From an uncultured Clostridia bacterium (lineage in GTDB: Bacteria > Bacillota > Clostridia > UMGS1810), in NCBI GenBank assembly GCA_934463115.1, contig CAKSIN010000009.1, forward strand, positions 1 through 64,000: a DNA stretch of 64,000 nt, given 5' to 3'. This document shows positions 56,307 through 64,000 of the stretch, piece by piece. The notes beneath the pieces were generated by a model. The model saw only the letters and a list, made by a program, of their open reading frames with translations, did no database searches and was not told the DNA's origin. The position numbers were made by a program, and so were the translations under genes. Numbering within the stretch: the first letter of the stretch is position 1; each line of letters starts with the position of its first letter.

Positions 56307-56335
56307 TTGACAATACTTTTCCAAAATGATAAAAT
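56307..56335 (+). promoter_or_regulatory. Promoter of the second AraC-family gene
   Basis: Perfect TTGACA (56307-56312), 17-bp spacer, TAAAAT (56330-56335); back-to-back with the DHQase promoter, 52 bp between their -35 hexamers. Confidence 0.78.
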
Positions 56336-56386
56336 TTTCTTAGCCGAAAGAGAATAATCAAAACCCCGATTTTGAGAGGTGATTTA

Positions 56387-57148
56387 ATGAACGATCTCGG
56401 AAATATAACCGTTACCGACATAACCGACATATTTCGCGTTATGTCACCACGCGGAAGAAAAGAAACAATGCAAAATCGAAACCACTTTGGCCTGTCATTT
56501 TGCATAAGCGGCAAAATCACGTACCGTCAGGGAAACCGAAATATTATTTCCGATCCGCAACATGCAATTATACTGCCAAAAGGCGGAAACTACGAAATAT
56601 ACGGAAACAAGCCGGGTATATTTCCCGTTATAAATTTTGAGTGCACAGATTTTCTGTGCAACAAAGTAACGGCAATACCGATACACGATGCAAAATCGTA
56701 CATAAACGATTTTGAGCAGATGAAAAACCTGAACCTTTTTCCGCAGAATCGTGCCGGAGTTTTTGCAATATTCTATGGCATACTTCACCGAATATCGCGC
56801 AAAACACCGAAAGGATACGGAATCCTGGAACCGGCAATTGAATATATCGAATCGCACTATTCGGATTCAAAGATTACAAATAAGGTTCTTGCCGATATGT
56901 GCAGCATAAGTGAGGTATATTTCAGAAAGCTGTTTAAAAAAATGTTTGATACCACTCCCAAGCAATACATACTCGATATACGTCTTCAAAAAGCAAGGCA
57001 GCTGCTTTCCGAGGGCAGATACAAGGTAAATGCCGTATCGGAAATGTGCGGTTTTTCAGGGCAGTATCACTTTAGCAGAATATTCAGGGAAAAGGTCGGA
57101 TTGTCAGCAACAGAGTATATGAAAGAAAACATCAATCTCAGGATTTGA
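56387..57148 (+). CDS. AraC-family transcriptional regulator
   Basis: A 253-residue regulator: an N-terminal cupin-like sensor (about 35-95, FGLSFCISGKITYRQGN) and a C-terminal double helix-turn-helix (about 160-250, VLADMCSISEVYFRKLFKK and VSEMCGFSGQYHFSRIFREKVG). ATG at 56387 follows GAGAGG. It is divergent from the DHQase-like gene and a likely controller of it. Its 3' end overlaps the convergent PocR-AraC gene by 11 bases. Confidence 0.88.
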   Translation: MNDLGNITVTDITDIFRVMSPRGRKETMQNRNHFGLSFCISGKITYRQGNRNIISDPQHAIILPKGGNYEIYGNKPGIFPVINFECTDFLCNKVTAIPIHDAKSYINDFEQMKNLNLFPQNRAGVFAIFYGILHRISRKTPKGYGILEPAIEYIESHYSDSKITNKVLADMCSISEVYFRKLFKKMFDTTPKQYILDIRLQKARQLLSEGRYKVNAVSEMCGFSGQYHFSRIFREKVGLSATEYMKENINLRI

Positions 57149-57980
57149 ATTTCTTTCTGTATTCCGACGGTGTTACACCGTATTTTCGCCGAAACAACCG
57201 ATTGAGATATGATGCTGTGCCGAATCCGCATTCCAACGCTATTTCCGTTATGGATTTTTCGCTGTTTTCCAGCCAAAGTACGGCAGCCTCAAGCCGACGT
57301 CTTGTGAGATACTGATGAAATGTACATCCGACCTGCCGCAAAAATAATCTTCCGGCATATTTCTCGTTTACAAAGTACATCGCAGACAACTTACCGAGTT
57401 CCAGCGGATTATTGTAATGTGCGTCGATATGCTGCATTATTCCGGATACCGCACTGTGCTTTCGCTCAAAAATTATACTCTGTCTCTGCGTCTGACACTT
57501 CATGCGGATAAATTCCGCAATTATGTGCGCCGTCTGATACATCTTTTTTCTTTTTGCAGTTCGGACATTCGAAAAATATGCGGCAAGATTCTTGTATGAG
57601 ACTCCTGTTTTACAACATGCGGCGCGTGCCTTTTCAGCCGTATTTCCGACAGATTCGGTTGTATTGCCGATAAATATAACGCACACAGGTCTGTCGGCGA
57701 CAAATACCGGATACACATATTCAAACAATCCGTACGGACACATTCCGAAAAAACCATCATGTTTTTTTATCGCCGCCCTGCATACAACAACTTTGCATCT
57801 TGTGCACAGTGCATATCCGTCCGGTGTTGTTTTGACAATATTGCAATATTCCATTTCATGAATCCTGTATCTGCTGTCAATTTTAAAAATCTCATTCTCG
57901 AATATGCCCGAAACATCGTGCATGTTTATGTTGTAATCCGTGCTTTCAATTAAAAAATCAAGAAGTTCATTCAATTCCAT
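57138..57980 (-). CDS. AraC-family regulator with PocR-type sensor domain
   Basis: A 280-residue protein. The N-terminal part (about 1-150) resembles the PocR domain, with a Cys cluster (CTRCKVVVCRAA, then GMCPYGLFEYVYPV) that in relatives is linked to small-molecule or metal sensing. The C-terminal 100 residues form an AraC double helix-turn-helix (ITEIALECGFGTASYLNRLFRRKYGVTPSEYRK region). It is divergent from the FAD oxidoreductase gene, which it probably controls. Start 57980 (MELNELLDF) has only a weak GGAAA-type site; no better start is present. Confidence 0.85.
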   Translation of the reverse strand: MELNELLDFLIESTDYNINMHDVSGIFENEIFKIDSRYRIHEMEYCNIVKTTPDGYALCTRCKVVVCRAAIKKHDGFFGMCPYGLFEYVYPVFVADRPVCVIFIGNTTESVGNTAEKARAACCKTGVSYKNLAAYFSNVRTAKRKKMYQTAHIIAEFIRMKCQTQRQSIIFERKHSAVSGIMQHIDAHYNNPLELGKLSAMYFVNEKYAGRLFLRQVGCTFHQYLTRRRLEAAVLWLENSEKSITEIALECGFGTASYLNRLFRRKYGVTPSEYRKKFKS

Positions 57981-58021
57981 AGTGCGATTGCTCCCAATTT
58001 CCTTTTATACCCGTATTTTAT

Positions 58022-58061
58022 CACAAATGTTTCGTTTGTGCAATACCATATTTAGTTTGTG
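58022..58061. promoter_or_regulatory. Shared operator region, PocR-AraC gene and FAD oxidoreductase gene
   Basis: GTTTGTG occurs at 58034-58040 and 58055-58061, exactly 21 bp apart, and CACAAA (58022-58027) forms an inverted partner to the first. A TATAAT at 58085-58090 serves the plus-strand gene but lacks a clear -35, as expected for an activated promoter. Confidence 0.45.
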
Positions 58062-58132
58062 ATAGAATTTTTTCGTAGCAAATGTATAATTAATTCAGAA
58101 ACACCATTTTAAATAATACGGAGTGTGATAAT

Positions 58133-59401
58133 ATGAAAAAATACGATCTTATTGTTGTGGGCGGCGGCTTTTCCGGCTGTGCGGCGGCAGTTTCGGCAGC
58201 GCGCAGCGGTCTTAAGGTATTGCTTGCAGAAAAATCAAACGCCCTCGGCGGTGCGGCAAATATTTGCCTTGTAAACCCGTTTACACGCTACTATACTCAC
58301 GAAGAAGACGGCAGCCGCAAAGACCTCAGTGCAGGATTTTTTAAGGAAATAACCGACGAACTCGAAAAAAACGGCGCATACTATCAAAAAAAGAGAGCTG
58401 ATGAAACGGAAATCTTTAACGAGGAATATCTGAAACTGATACTAAACCGAAAGCTGACTGAATCCGGTGCAGATATAATTTTTAACAGTTATCTGACCGA
58501 GTCAAAAACCGACGGCGAAAAAATTAAATCGGTAACATTTGCATGCGTATCCGGGAATGTGACATTCGAAGCCGAAAGATTCATAGATGCCAGCGGCGAC
58601 GGTGCTCTTGCCTACATAACCGGCTGTCTGTATAAACTCGGCAGAGAGAGCGACAGCTTGTGCCAGCCGATGACTTTGTGTTTTCGCATAGGCAATGTCG
58701 ATATGGAAAAATATTGCGAGGAAAAAGCAAAAATTACACCGCTGTACAAGAAAATGCGCCTGGAAGGAAAAATAAAAAACATCCGCGAAGATGTGCTGAT
58801 ATTCCGAAATGTTTTTCCGAATGTTTTGCATTTTAATTCCACAAGAATTGTTCGGCGCAATCCTACGGATGTCTTTGACGTAACGGCAGCGGAAATTGAG
58901 GCACGCGAGCAGGTCTTTGAACTTATGGATTTTCTTAAAAGTAATTTCAAGGCATTTAAAAATGCCGATGTGCTGTCCACAGCAATGCAAATCGGTGTTC
59001 GTGAAAGCCGCATGTTTGAGGGCGAATACACTCTCACAAAGGAGGATCTCATGTCCTGCCGCCGTTTTGACGACTCTGTTGCTTTGGGTAACTATGACAT
59101 AGACATACATAACCCGGAGGGTTCGGGAACAAGCCATTATTACTTTAAAGACGGCGAGTACTACACAATCCCATATCGCTGCATGGTGGTAAAAAAATAC
59201 TCAAATCTGCTTGTTACGGGACGGTGCACGAGTGTAACCCATGAGGCGCAGGCATCTGTTCGTGTAATGGCGATTGTGTGCTGTCTGGGTGAAGCGGCGG
59301 GATATGCTGCTGCCGTTGCCGCAAAAAATAACTCGTCCATGTCCGATATAAACATGGACGAGCTGCATAAATTGCTGCTTTCCAACGGCGCACTATTCTG
59401 A
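58133..59401 (+). CDS. FAD-dependent oxidoreductase (FAD_oxidored family, PF12831-like)
   Basis: A 422-residue flavoprotein. An N-terminal GGGFSGCAAAVSAARSG (about 10-25) and the acidic end of beta-2 (LAEKS) bind FAD; DASGDGALAYITG (near 155) and the late LLVTGRCTSVTHEAQASVRVM motif are typical of this family. Substrate unknown; a cyclic or keto acid is plausible in this regulator-rich cluster. GGAG precedes the ATG by eight bases. The stop overlaps the convergent thioredoxin gene by nine bases. Confidence 0.85.
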   Translation: MKKYDLIVVGGGFSGCAAAVSAARSGLKVLLAEKSNALGGAANICLVNPFTRYYTHEEDGSRKDLSAGFFKEITDELEKNGAYYQKKRADETEIFNEEYLKLILNRKLTESGADIIFNSYLTESKTDGEKIKSVTFACVSGNVTFEAERFIDASGDGALAYITGCLYKLGRESDSLCQPMTLCFRIGNVDMEKYCEEKAKITPLYKKMRLEGKIKNIREDVLIFRNVFPNVLHFNSTRIVRRNPTDVFDVTAAEIEAREQVFELMDFLKSNFKAFKNADVLSTAMQIGVRESRMFEGEYTLTKEDLMSCRRFDDSVALGNYDIDIHNPEGSGTSHYYFKDGEYYTIPYRCMVVKKYSNLLVTGRCTSVTHEAQASVRVMAIVCCLGEAAGYAAAVAAKNNSSMSDINMDELHKLLLSNGALF

Positions 59402-59719
59402 GAGCACAGAATCAACCAACTGCGAGATTTCGTCACTTGTGCAATAACCCACAGATGTCTTGACAATCTTGCCATCCTTTATAACAACAAGCATCGGGAT
59501 GCTGACTACGCCGAATTTTGTGGCGAGTCGCGATTCATCATCTACATTCACCTTGCCGACTTTAATTTTGCCGTCGTACTTTTCTGCTGCGGCGGCAAGT
59601 TCCGGTGCAAGCATTCTGCACGGTCCGCACCACTCCGCCCAAAAATCAAGCAAAACGGGAACAGGTGAATTTTCCACTTCTGTTTTGTAATTCATGCTCG
59701 TTATCGTTACTTCATTCAT
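59393..59719 (-). CDS. trxA: Thioredoxin
   Basis: A 108-residue thioredoxin with WCGPC active site (30-34), the buried Asp (LLDFWAEW) and cis-Pro in VSIPML. It would reduce protein disulfides in the cytoplasm. No thioredoxin reductase gene is adjacent; instead a small FTR-like protein is encoded 15 bases upstream, so the two may form one redox relay. Shares the promoter at 59966-59995. Confidence 0.94.
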   Translation of the reverse strand: MNEVTITSMNYKTEVENSPVPVLLDFWAEWCGPCRMLAPELAAAAEKYDGKIKVGKVNVDDESRLATKFGVVSIPMLVVIKDGKIVKTSVGYCTSDEISQLVDSVLSE

Positions 59720-59734
59720 AGTGCAAACAACTCC

Positions 59735-59932
59735 TTATTTTGATTTGTAATATAACATACAATGACAGTATCCCTCAAAATCAGGATCCTTTATCTGGTT
59801 TCTGAATTCCTCACACATACATTTATTTTCCGGTATATGCTCAAGCTTGCACGGACAATAACCGCCTGTACGCTCAAGGCCTTTTTTAACCGTTTCCACA
59901 ATTTCTTTGTTACTGTTTAATACAACCTTCAT
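59735..59932 (-). CDS. Ferredoxin:thioredoxin reductase catalytic-subunit-like protein
   Basis: A 65-residue protein with three Cys pairs: CPC (26-28), CMC (38-40) and CHC (56-58). This number and the CPC and CHC forms match the 4Fe-4S/disulfide centre of the FTR beta subunit, though the loop lengths differ. In plants the subunit passes electrons from ferredoxin to thioredoxin; the same is inferred here, with TrxA encoded next. Start 59932 (MKVVLNS) follows GAGG by six bases; the ATG one codon earlier is an alternative. Confidence 0.82.
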   Translation of the reverse strand: MKVVLNSNKEIVETVKKGLERTGGYCPCKLEHIPENKCMCEEFRNQIKDPDFEGYCHCMLYYKSK

Positions 59933-59965
59933 CATGCACCTCAAAGCTTATTACTTTTCGGCTAT

Positions 59966-59995
59966 ATTCTACCATACTTCGGCACAAAATGTCAA
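59966..59995 (-). promoter_or_regulatory. Promoter of the FTR-like/trxA operon
   Basis: Minus strand: perfect TTGACA (59995-59990), 18-bp spacer, TAGAAT (59971-59966), 33 bases before the ATG. Confidence 0.78.
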
Positions 59996-60106
59996 TCGGT
60001 TAATTTTCAAATGTATATATTGCTGTATGTTTTGGTATATTTTTGTGCGATATAACAAAAGATATACGCGATATTAAAAAAAACATTTCACCGAAAGGAT
60101 GATTTT

Positions 60107-60385
60107 ATGGAAATTACCGATATCAGAATAAGACAAATGACTCAGGACGCGCGTATGAAAGCAGTGGTTTCCGTTACATTTGACAACTGCTTTGTTGTAC
60201 ACGATATAAAGATTATCGACGGCGGAGACAGAATGTTCATAGCCATGCCGAGCCGAAAAACACCGGACAATGAATTCAAAGATATTGCCCATCCCATAAA
60301 TGTGGAAATGCGCGAAATGCTGTCGGACAGAATATTGGAAAAGTACAACACAACACTGATTGCACTGGAAACAGATGACGCCTGA
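60107..60385 (+). CDS. spoVG: Septation/sporulation regulator SpoVG
   Basis: A 92-residue SpoVG-family nucleic-acid-binding protein. MEITDIRIR at the start, VVHDIKIIDG, MPSRKTPDNEFKDIAHPI and a helical C-terminus are the family core. In Firmicutes it affects septation, sporulation and surface genes by binding DNA or RNA. AAAGG precedes the ATG by eight bases. It is a single-gene unit. No clear promoter hexamers were found in the AT-rich 160-base gap before it. Confidence 0.95.
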   Translation: MEITDIRIRQMTQDARMKAVVSVTFDNCFVVHDIKIIDGGDRMFIAMPSRKTPDNEFKDIAHPINVEMREMLSDRILEKYNTTLIALETDDA

Positions 60386-60411
60386 ATTTTTCAGACTGCG
60401 GCAAAGTATAT

Positions 60412-61275
60412 CTACCTCACCCGTCTGAGTTCGGCGCATGCGCTTTCCTTTTCATCCGGATCACCGGGAAGCATTCTGATGAGCTGCTGTTCCATGTAAC
60501 GCAGAGTTTCGCGATAGCCGGAGTGATTTGCATTATTTGCCATGAGCCGCATACTTTTTCTGAAATCTACTATAGAATTTTTGCAGAGTGCATCATTCAC
60601 ATAATCGGAAAAGTTTTCGTGCTTGATTACAGAATACAGATTTTGGCTCAGCACATGCGACATGCTTTCGCTGTCGTACACACCGGACATTTTGTACAGA
60701 TGACGTGCCATGTCTGCCATAACACCCATATAGACTGTAGCAAACCGATTTGCCGTGCGGGCAAGGTATATCTCATCGCGGCTGCTTAGCTTGCACGGAA
60801 TACCTGCGCTGCCGAGCGATTCGGCAAGCTCGGCCGTAAGGAGACCGAAATCCTCTATCATGGTGTTTATGCCGACCGGCGAACTGTTGATATTTTCGGA
60901 ATATATAAAAGGAAACACAAGTGTGGTGTATATATTTCTGCCGTGTTTCAAAACATCGATATTATTTTCGATATCTCCCACACTGCAAACAATCTTACCA
61001 TACATGTGCTTTTCCTTAATGCGCGCAAATACATCTTCGATAATGCAATCTCCGGCAGGAACAAAAATTACATCGCTTCTGTCCAATGCCGGTGCAAAGT
61101 CGGAATATGCCGGCAAACCGTAAGGAACGGCAAGTTTAACCGCCTTTTCAATATTGCGGTTGTACACTCCCGTCACATGCATTTTACAATTGAATTTATC
61201 GTCCCTTACCGCGGTCATTACAGCGCGCAGGAGGCGGTTTGTAAGTTTTGAGCTATTTACAAAAAGTGCGTTCAT
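60412..61275 (-). CDS. Rossmann-fold protein, ProC/DUF2520-like
   Basis: A 287-residue protein resembling NADP-dependent ProC/DUF2520-type proteins. An N-terminal Rossmann part begins MNALFVNSSKLTNRLLRAV and runs through VIFVPAGD. An all-helical C-terminal half (about 145-287, with ANRFATVYMGVMADMARHLY) would form a dimer as in 6-phosphogluconate-dehydrogenase-like enzymes. The canonical GxGxxG is missing, so cofactor binding is doubtful. ATG at 61275 is chosen; the TTG at 61299 overlaps the tmcAL stop. It follows tmcAL closely. Confidence 0.6.
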   Translation of the reverse strand: MNALFVNSSKLTNRLLRAVMTAVRDDKFNCKMHVTGVYNRNIEKAVKLAVPYGLPAYSDFAPALDRSDVIFVPAGDCIIEDVFARIKEKHMYGKIVCSVGDIENNIDVLKHGRNIYTTLVFPFIYSENINSSPVGINTMIEDFGLLTAELAESLGSAGIPCKLSSRDEIYLARTANRFATVYMGVMADMARHLYKMSGVYDSESMSHVLSQNLYSVIKHENFSDYVNDALCKNSIVDFRKSMRLMANNANHSGYRETLRYMEQQLIRMLPGDPDEKESACAELRRVR

Positions 61276-61295
61276 GATATTTATTATGCTTCCTT

Positions 61296-62426
61296 TCAAA
61301 AAACAATCGGGCTGTTTTTATAGTCCGCGCCGGCTCTTTTGCCGCAGCACAGTGCCGCAATGTCAGTGGCAAGAATATCCTTGCCAAGCATATCGTCATT
61401 TTGTGCGCTCACATCGGCTGCCTTAACTACTATTTCGATATTTCCGGCAGATTTGACAGCTTTTAACACCTCGGCTCCTCCGCTGTTCATAGCAAGGATA
61501 CGGGCATACCGTGGCAGTTTATATTCCCGGATTCCGAGCAAAGAGCAAAGAATTACACGTCGGATTCTGTGAGCTGTATACCGTTTGGTAACGCAGTTCG
61601 CTACAAATTCATCCGTGTCGGAAGAATTTTTTGCCGCAAGAATCATTCTGTTTTCAAGTCCCGGCTCCATGCCTGATATACCGAAAAGACTTTCGGGTGC
61701 AGCCATCCTGAAAAAGCCGAGTATCAGCGCGTTCAATCTCATTATATCATATATTTCGCCGTTTGTACATGAGTAAAAACGGCTATTTTTGCCATTATTT
61801 CGTATATCCTGTCGAATTGCCGTTGCACTCGGTACAGCGGCGTCAATGTCCTCACTGTGGTATTCACTTTTTCGTTTTATCACATGAACATCCATTTTGC
61901 TGCCGAGCATTTTGCACGCTTTGATATATGATATTGCCAGTGTCGAATTTGGCATTGACATTACATCCGTTGCAGACTCCATCTGTGATTTCAGAGCAAC
62001 ATGACAGGCGGCAGGATAACCCATACCCGATTCAAGTGCGTTTTGCAGCGCCGCTTTGTACCCCGACGGTTCCGAAATACGTATTTCGGCCGCGTCGGTC
62101 AAAAGATGTGCATCGTCACATTCACTTCCAAAAGCTATACCGTCTGCCCCCATTGCGTTTAAAATAGAAACACCGCCGAGAGCAAAATTATCCGCCGATT
62201 GCAAAACGCAGCTTACCGGAAGTTCCACAACCAGATCGGCACCTCCCTCTATAGCTGAGCGCGCCCGCGACCACTTGTCAAAGACAGCAACATCGCCGCG
62301 CTGAACCATACTGCCGCTCATTATGCACACAATTTTGTCCGCTCCGGTTTCTTTGCGCGTTTTCTCTATAAGATATCTGTGCCCGTCATGAAACGGGTTA
62401 AATTCACAGATTATTCCGTAAACCAT
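61296..62426 (-). CDS. tmcAL: tRNA(Met) cytidine acetate ligase
   Basis: A 376-residue enzyme of the YlbM/TmcAL family that uses acetate and ATP to make N4-acetylcytidine at the wobble base of elongator tRNA-Met. The HIGH-like nucleotide-binding motif FNPFHDGH (about 8-15), MSGSMVQRGD and the KRKSEYHSED region are present. Start 62426 (MVYGIICEFNPFHDGH) is the family N-terminus and follows GGGG; the longer frame to 62471 runs into the tRNA promoter. Divergent from the tRNA-Lys gene. Confidence 0.94.
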   Translation of the reverse strand: MVYGIICEFNPFHDGHRYLIEKTRKETGADKIVCIMSGSMVQRGDVAVFDKWSRARSAIEGGADLVVELPVSCVLQSADNFALGGVSILNAMGADGIAFGSECDDAHLLTDAAEIRISEPSGYKAALQNALESGMGYPAACHVALKSQMESATDVMSMPNSTLAISYIKACKMLGSKMDVHVIKRKSEYHSEDIDAAVPSATAIRQDIRNNGKNSRFYSCTNGEIYDIMRLNALILGFFRMAAPESLFGISGMEPGLENRMILAAKNSSDTDEFVANCVTKRYTAHRIRRVILCSLLGIREYKLPRYARILAMNSGGAEVLKAVKSAGNIEIVVKAADVSAQNDDMLGKDILATDIAALCCGKRAGADYKNSPIVF

Positions 62427-62456
62427 AAAAATTTTCCCCTTTTTTTCAAAAAAGTA

Positions 62457-62485
62457 TTGACAAATCTCCAATTATCATGTATAAT
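62457..62485 (+). promoter_or_regulatory. Perfect consensus promoter of tRNA-Lys
   Basis: TTGACA (62457-62462), 17-bp spacer, TATAAT (62480-62485); both hexamers exact, 20 bases before the mature tRNA. Confidence 0.9.
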
Positions 62486-62505
62486 AGTCAACGTTGATTC
62501 GGTTT

Positions 62506-62581
62506 GCACCATTAGCTCAGTTGGTAGAGCACCTGACTCTTAATCAGGGTGTCCCGGGTTCGAGCCCCTGATGGTGCACCA
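62506..62581 (+). tRNA. tRNA-Lys (anticodon CUU)
   Basis: A 76-base cloverleaf with a 7-bp acceptor (GCACCAT with ATGGTGC), discriminator A and encoded CCA. The anticodon arm is CCTGA-CTCTTAA-TCAGG, anticodon CTT, which reads AAG. The T-arm (CCGGG with CCCTG around TTCGAGC) has one C-U mismatch where relatives have an A-U pair. A consensus promoter precedes it and a terminator follows. Confidence 0.95.
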
Positions 62582-62582
62582 T

Positions 62583-62616
62583 ATCGGAACGAACATTGTT
62601 TCGTTCCGATTTTTTT
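62583..62616 (+). terminator. Terminator after tRNA-Lys
   Basis: An 11-bp stem (62583-62593 with 62600-62610), six-base loop and seven T (62610-62616). It starts one base after the encoded CCA. Confidence 0.9.
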
Positions 62617-62625
62617 ATATTCCGA

Positions 62626-63060
62626 TTATTCTCTTTCGGCTAATTTTTCTAGTATTTCTCCGTTTATACTGCGTATACTGTCAAGAGCAATTTCCGTCCC
62701 GTCCGTAAAAATTATAATACGTCTGCACATATCTATTGTCCGGGCACTGCCGGTGAATTTTTCATACCTTCCGCCGGATTTTTTTTCATCCGGAATAAAA
62801 TAGCATACATTTACACACGGTGTGTCTTTGATGTTATCTTCTATAATCTTCATAGCCGTGTTTAAGTTTTCGATATCCGTTTCGCCGAGTTCCCTGAAAT
62901 CTTCCGTTTTGCGTTCTGCCTCGCGTATCGCCGCAGAGTGCGCGGAAAGAGCGGCAAACGGGGCAAACTGTGCCGCACGTTTTTCTGCCGTCATCCGCGG
63001 CCGCTTAACCGACGTGTGATGTTCAAGGTCTATTATTTTGCTGTAATCACGTTCCGACAT
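62626..63060 (-). CDS. YolD-like family protein
   Basis: A 144-residue protein with the block RMTAEKRAAQFAPFAALSAHSAAIREAERKT (about 22-52), common to YolD-like proteins of Firmicutes. The C-terminal half (about 80-140) looks like a small beta domain (CYFIPDEKKSGGRYEKFTGSA). YolD-type genes are often found beside Y-family DNA polymerase genes; none is here. Function unknown. It lies seven bases after hydE. Confidence 0.7.
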   Translation of the reverse strand: MSERDYSKIIDLEHHTSVKRPRMTAEKRAAQFAPFAALSAHSAAIREAERKTEDFRELGETDIENLNTAMKIIEDNIKDTPCVNVCYFIPDEKKSGGRYEKFTGSARTIDMCRRIIIFTDGTEIALDSIRSINGEILEKLAERE

Positions 63061-63067
63061 CTTATCA

Positions 63068-64000
63068 TCAAACCATCCTTTTTACATCTCCGCGATCCGT
63101 TACTATTCGATATCCTGCCGACTCAACACGCCTTTCCAGGCACCCGCGGCATTGCGCAGCTTCTTCACCGGTGCAGATTTTATTTTCGTACAAATCATAC
63201 AGCTTGCGAACTCTCACCGGAGACAGATTCGGCATAACAACATTCGCGCCGGCTTTGAGCCCGAGTTCGCGTCCGTTCGGATGAATGGTACCGAGCGCCG
63301 TTGTTGACGGTATCAGCGCATACGGAAACATCAGCCGCAGTATCGAAATTATTCTCGTTGTAAGAGCACATGTGCCACTTTCAAACTTTGCAAACGGCGT
63401 TTGCGCATGGGTAATATACGGTCCTATACCTATCATATCCGGCATAAGTTCCTGCAAAAATCTAATGTCGGACACAATATTTCCGAGAGTCTGATACGGA
63501 CTCTGAACCATAAAACCCGAGCCGACCTGATATCCGATTTCTTTGAGTTCAAACAGACAGCGTTTTCTGTTTTCAAGGCTCATGGATGACGGATGCAACT
63601 TGGAATAATGCTCGTCCTCCGCCGTCTCGTGTCTCAAAAGATAACGCGTAGCGCCGGATTCATAAAATCTCTCGTAGTCCGAGCGCGAACGTTCACCAAC
63701 CGATAAAGTTATTGCACAGTCGGGATGACGGCGGCTTATCTCCGAAATAATATCACACAGCGTATCACATGTAAAATAAGCGTCCTCTCCGCCCTGCAGA
63801 ACAAATGTTCTGAAACCGAGTCTGTAACCCTCGCTGCAGCAGTCGAGAATTTCATCTTTTGTCAGGCGATAGCGAACCGCATTTTTGTTTGAACGGCGGA
63901 TTCCGCAATAGTAGCAGTCATTTTTGCAATAATTCGTAAATTCTATCAGTCCGCGCACATAGACCTCATCACCGTATATACTTCGGCGCACTTCGTCCGC
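63068..64000 (-). CDS. hydE: [FeFe]-hydrogenase maturase HydE (partial, N-terminus beyond the window)
   Basis: The 310 visible residues lack the true start; the frame continues through the right edge (ADEVRRSIYGDEV). The radical SAM cluster motif CKNDCYYC (CX3CX2C) follows the typical VYVRGLIEFTNYC, and the GERSRSDYERFYESGATRYLLRHET region, ITHAQTPF and ALGTIHPNGRELGLKAGANVVMPN are characteristic of HydE. HydE works with HydF and HydG to build the 2Fe subcluster of [FeFe]-hydrogenase, so the organism likely makes hydrogen. A PylB/MqnC-like relative is less likely. Confidence 0.9.
   Translation of the reverse strand, partial: ADEVRRSIYGDEVYVRGLIEFTNYCKNDCYYCGIRRSNKNAVRYRLTKDEILDCCSEGYRLGFRTFVLQGGEDAYFTCDTLCDIISEISRRHPDCAITLSVGERSRSDYERFYESGATRYLLRHETAEDEHYSKLHPSSMSLENRKRCLFELKEIGYQVGSGFMVQSPYQTLGNIVSDIRFLQELMPDMIGIGPYITHAQTPFAKFESGTCALTTRIISILRLMFPYALIPSTTALGTIHPNGRELGLKAGANVVMPNLSPVRVRKLYDLYENKICTGEEAAQCRGCLERRVESAGYRIVTDRGDVKRMV

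Noticed and set aside
1..64000. CRISPR arrays, insertion sequences, rRNA genes, phage genes or a replication origin
   Set aside because: No spaced repeat array, transposase motif, rRNA signature, phage structural motif or DnaA-box cluster was seen on reading through.

Overview
The window reads as a chromosomal segment of an anaerobic, Gram-positive Clostridia-type Firmicute. The evidence is S-layer-homology (SLH) surface proteins, SpoVG, a T-box leader, the [FeFe]-hydrogenase maturase HydE, TmcAL, DUF512 and YolD-like proteins, and acetate fermentation by Pta-AckA. SLH-anchored glycosidases beside a 2-keto-3-deoxy-sugar-acid pathway suggest a plant- or gut-polysaccharide degrader. A pectin specialist such as a Monoglobus relative is possible, but that is inference only.

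Bases 1-20,970 hold one long co-directional minus-strand locus that looks like a Gram-positive polysaccharide utilisation locus. Read in the direction of transcription it contains a KDPG-type aldolase (20718), a 2-dehydro-3-deoxygalactonokinase, a lipoprotein solute-binding protein with two CUT1 sugar permeases, a BspA-like leucine-rich-repeat (LRR) protein, and a 1.7-kaa LRR/clan GH-A glycosidase. These are followed by an LRR/Big2/SLH protein, a GH-A glycosidase with SLH repeats, and a large SLH protein. No sugar ATPase is encoded, so a shared MsmK/UgpC-type ATPase elsewhere is implied. A sialidase-fold protein, a divergent AraC regulator and an SGNH hydrolase flank the locus (20966-24398). 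Direct repeats with an exact 21-bp period precede the aldolase promoter and probably bind the AraC protein.

Bases 24,566-35,650 encode a TetM-like translational GTPase fused to a Rae1/YacP-type NYN nuclease, a low-molecular-weight phosphatase, and rpoB-rpoC with a consensus promoter and a long structured leader.

Bases 35,658-40,573 hold DUF523, an EamA transporter, a PF06541-like membrane protein and a TrpXYZ-type ABC transporter. The transporter lies behind a T-box whose specifier reads UGG (Trp). Bases 40,599-48,703 are housekeeping genes: pgi, plsY, der, a DUF512 radical SAM protein, a HAD phosphatase, rpmF, ackA and pta.

Bases 48,914-54,598 run on the plus strand: an MGDG-synthase-like glycosyltransferase, an XRE regulator with a dead S24-like domain, and sbcD-sbcC. 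Bases 54,648-59,401 form a second catabolic-looking island with an SDR, a type I DHQase-like protein, two AraC regulators (one with a PocR domain) and a FAD oxidoreductase. The remainder holds a thioredoxin/FTR-like pair, spoVG, a DUF2520-like protein, tmcAL, tRNA-Lys(CUU), a YolD-like protein and hydE, which runs off the right edge. I saw no insertion sequence, CRISPR array, rRNA gene or prophage.
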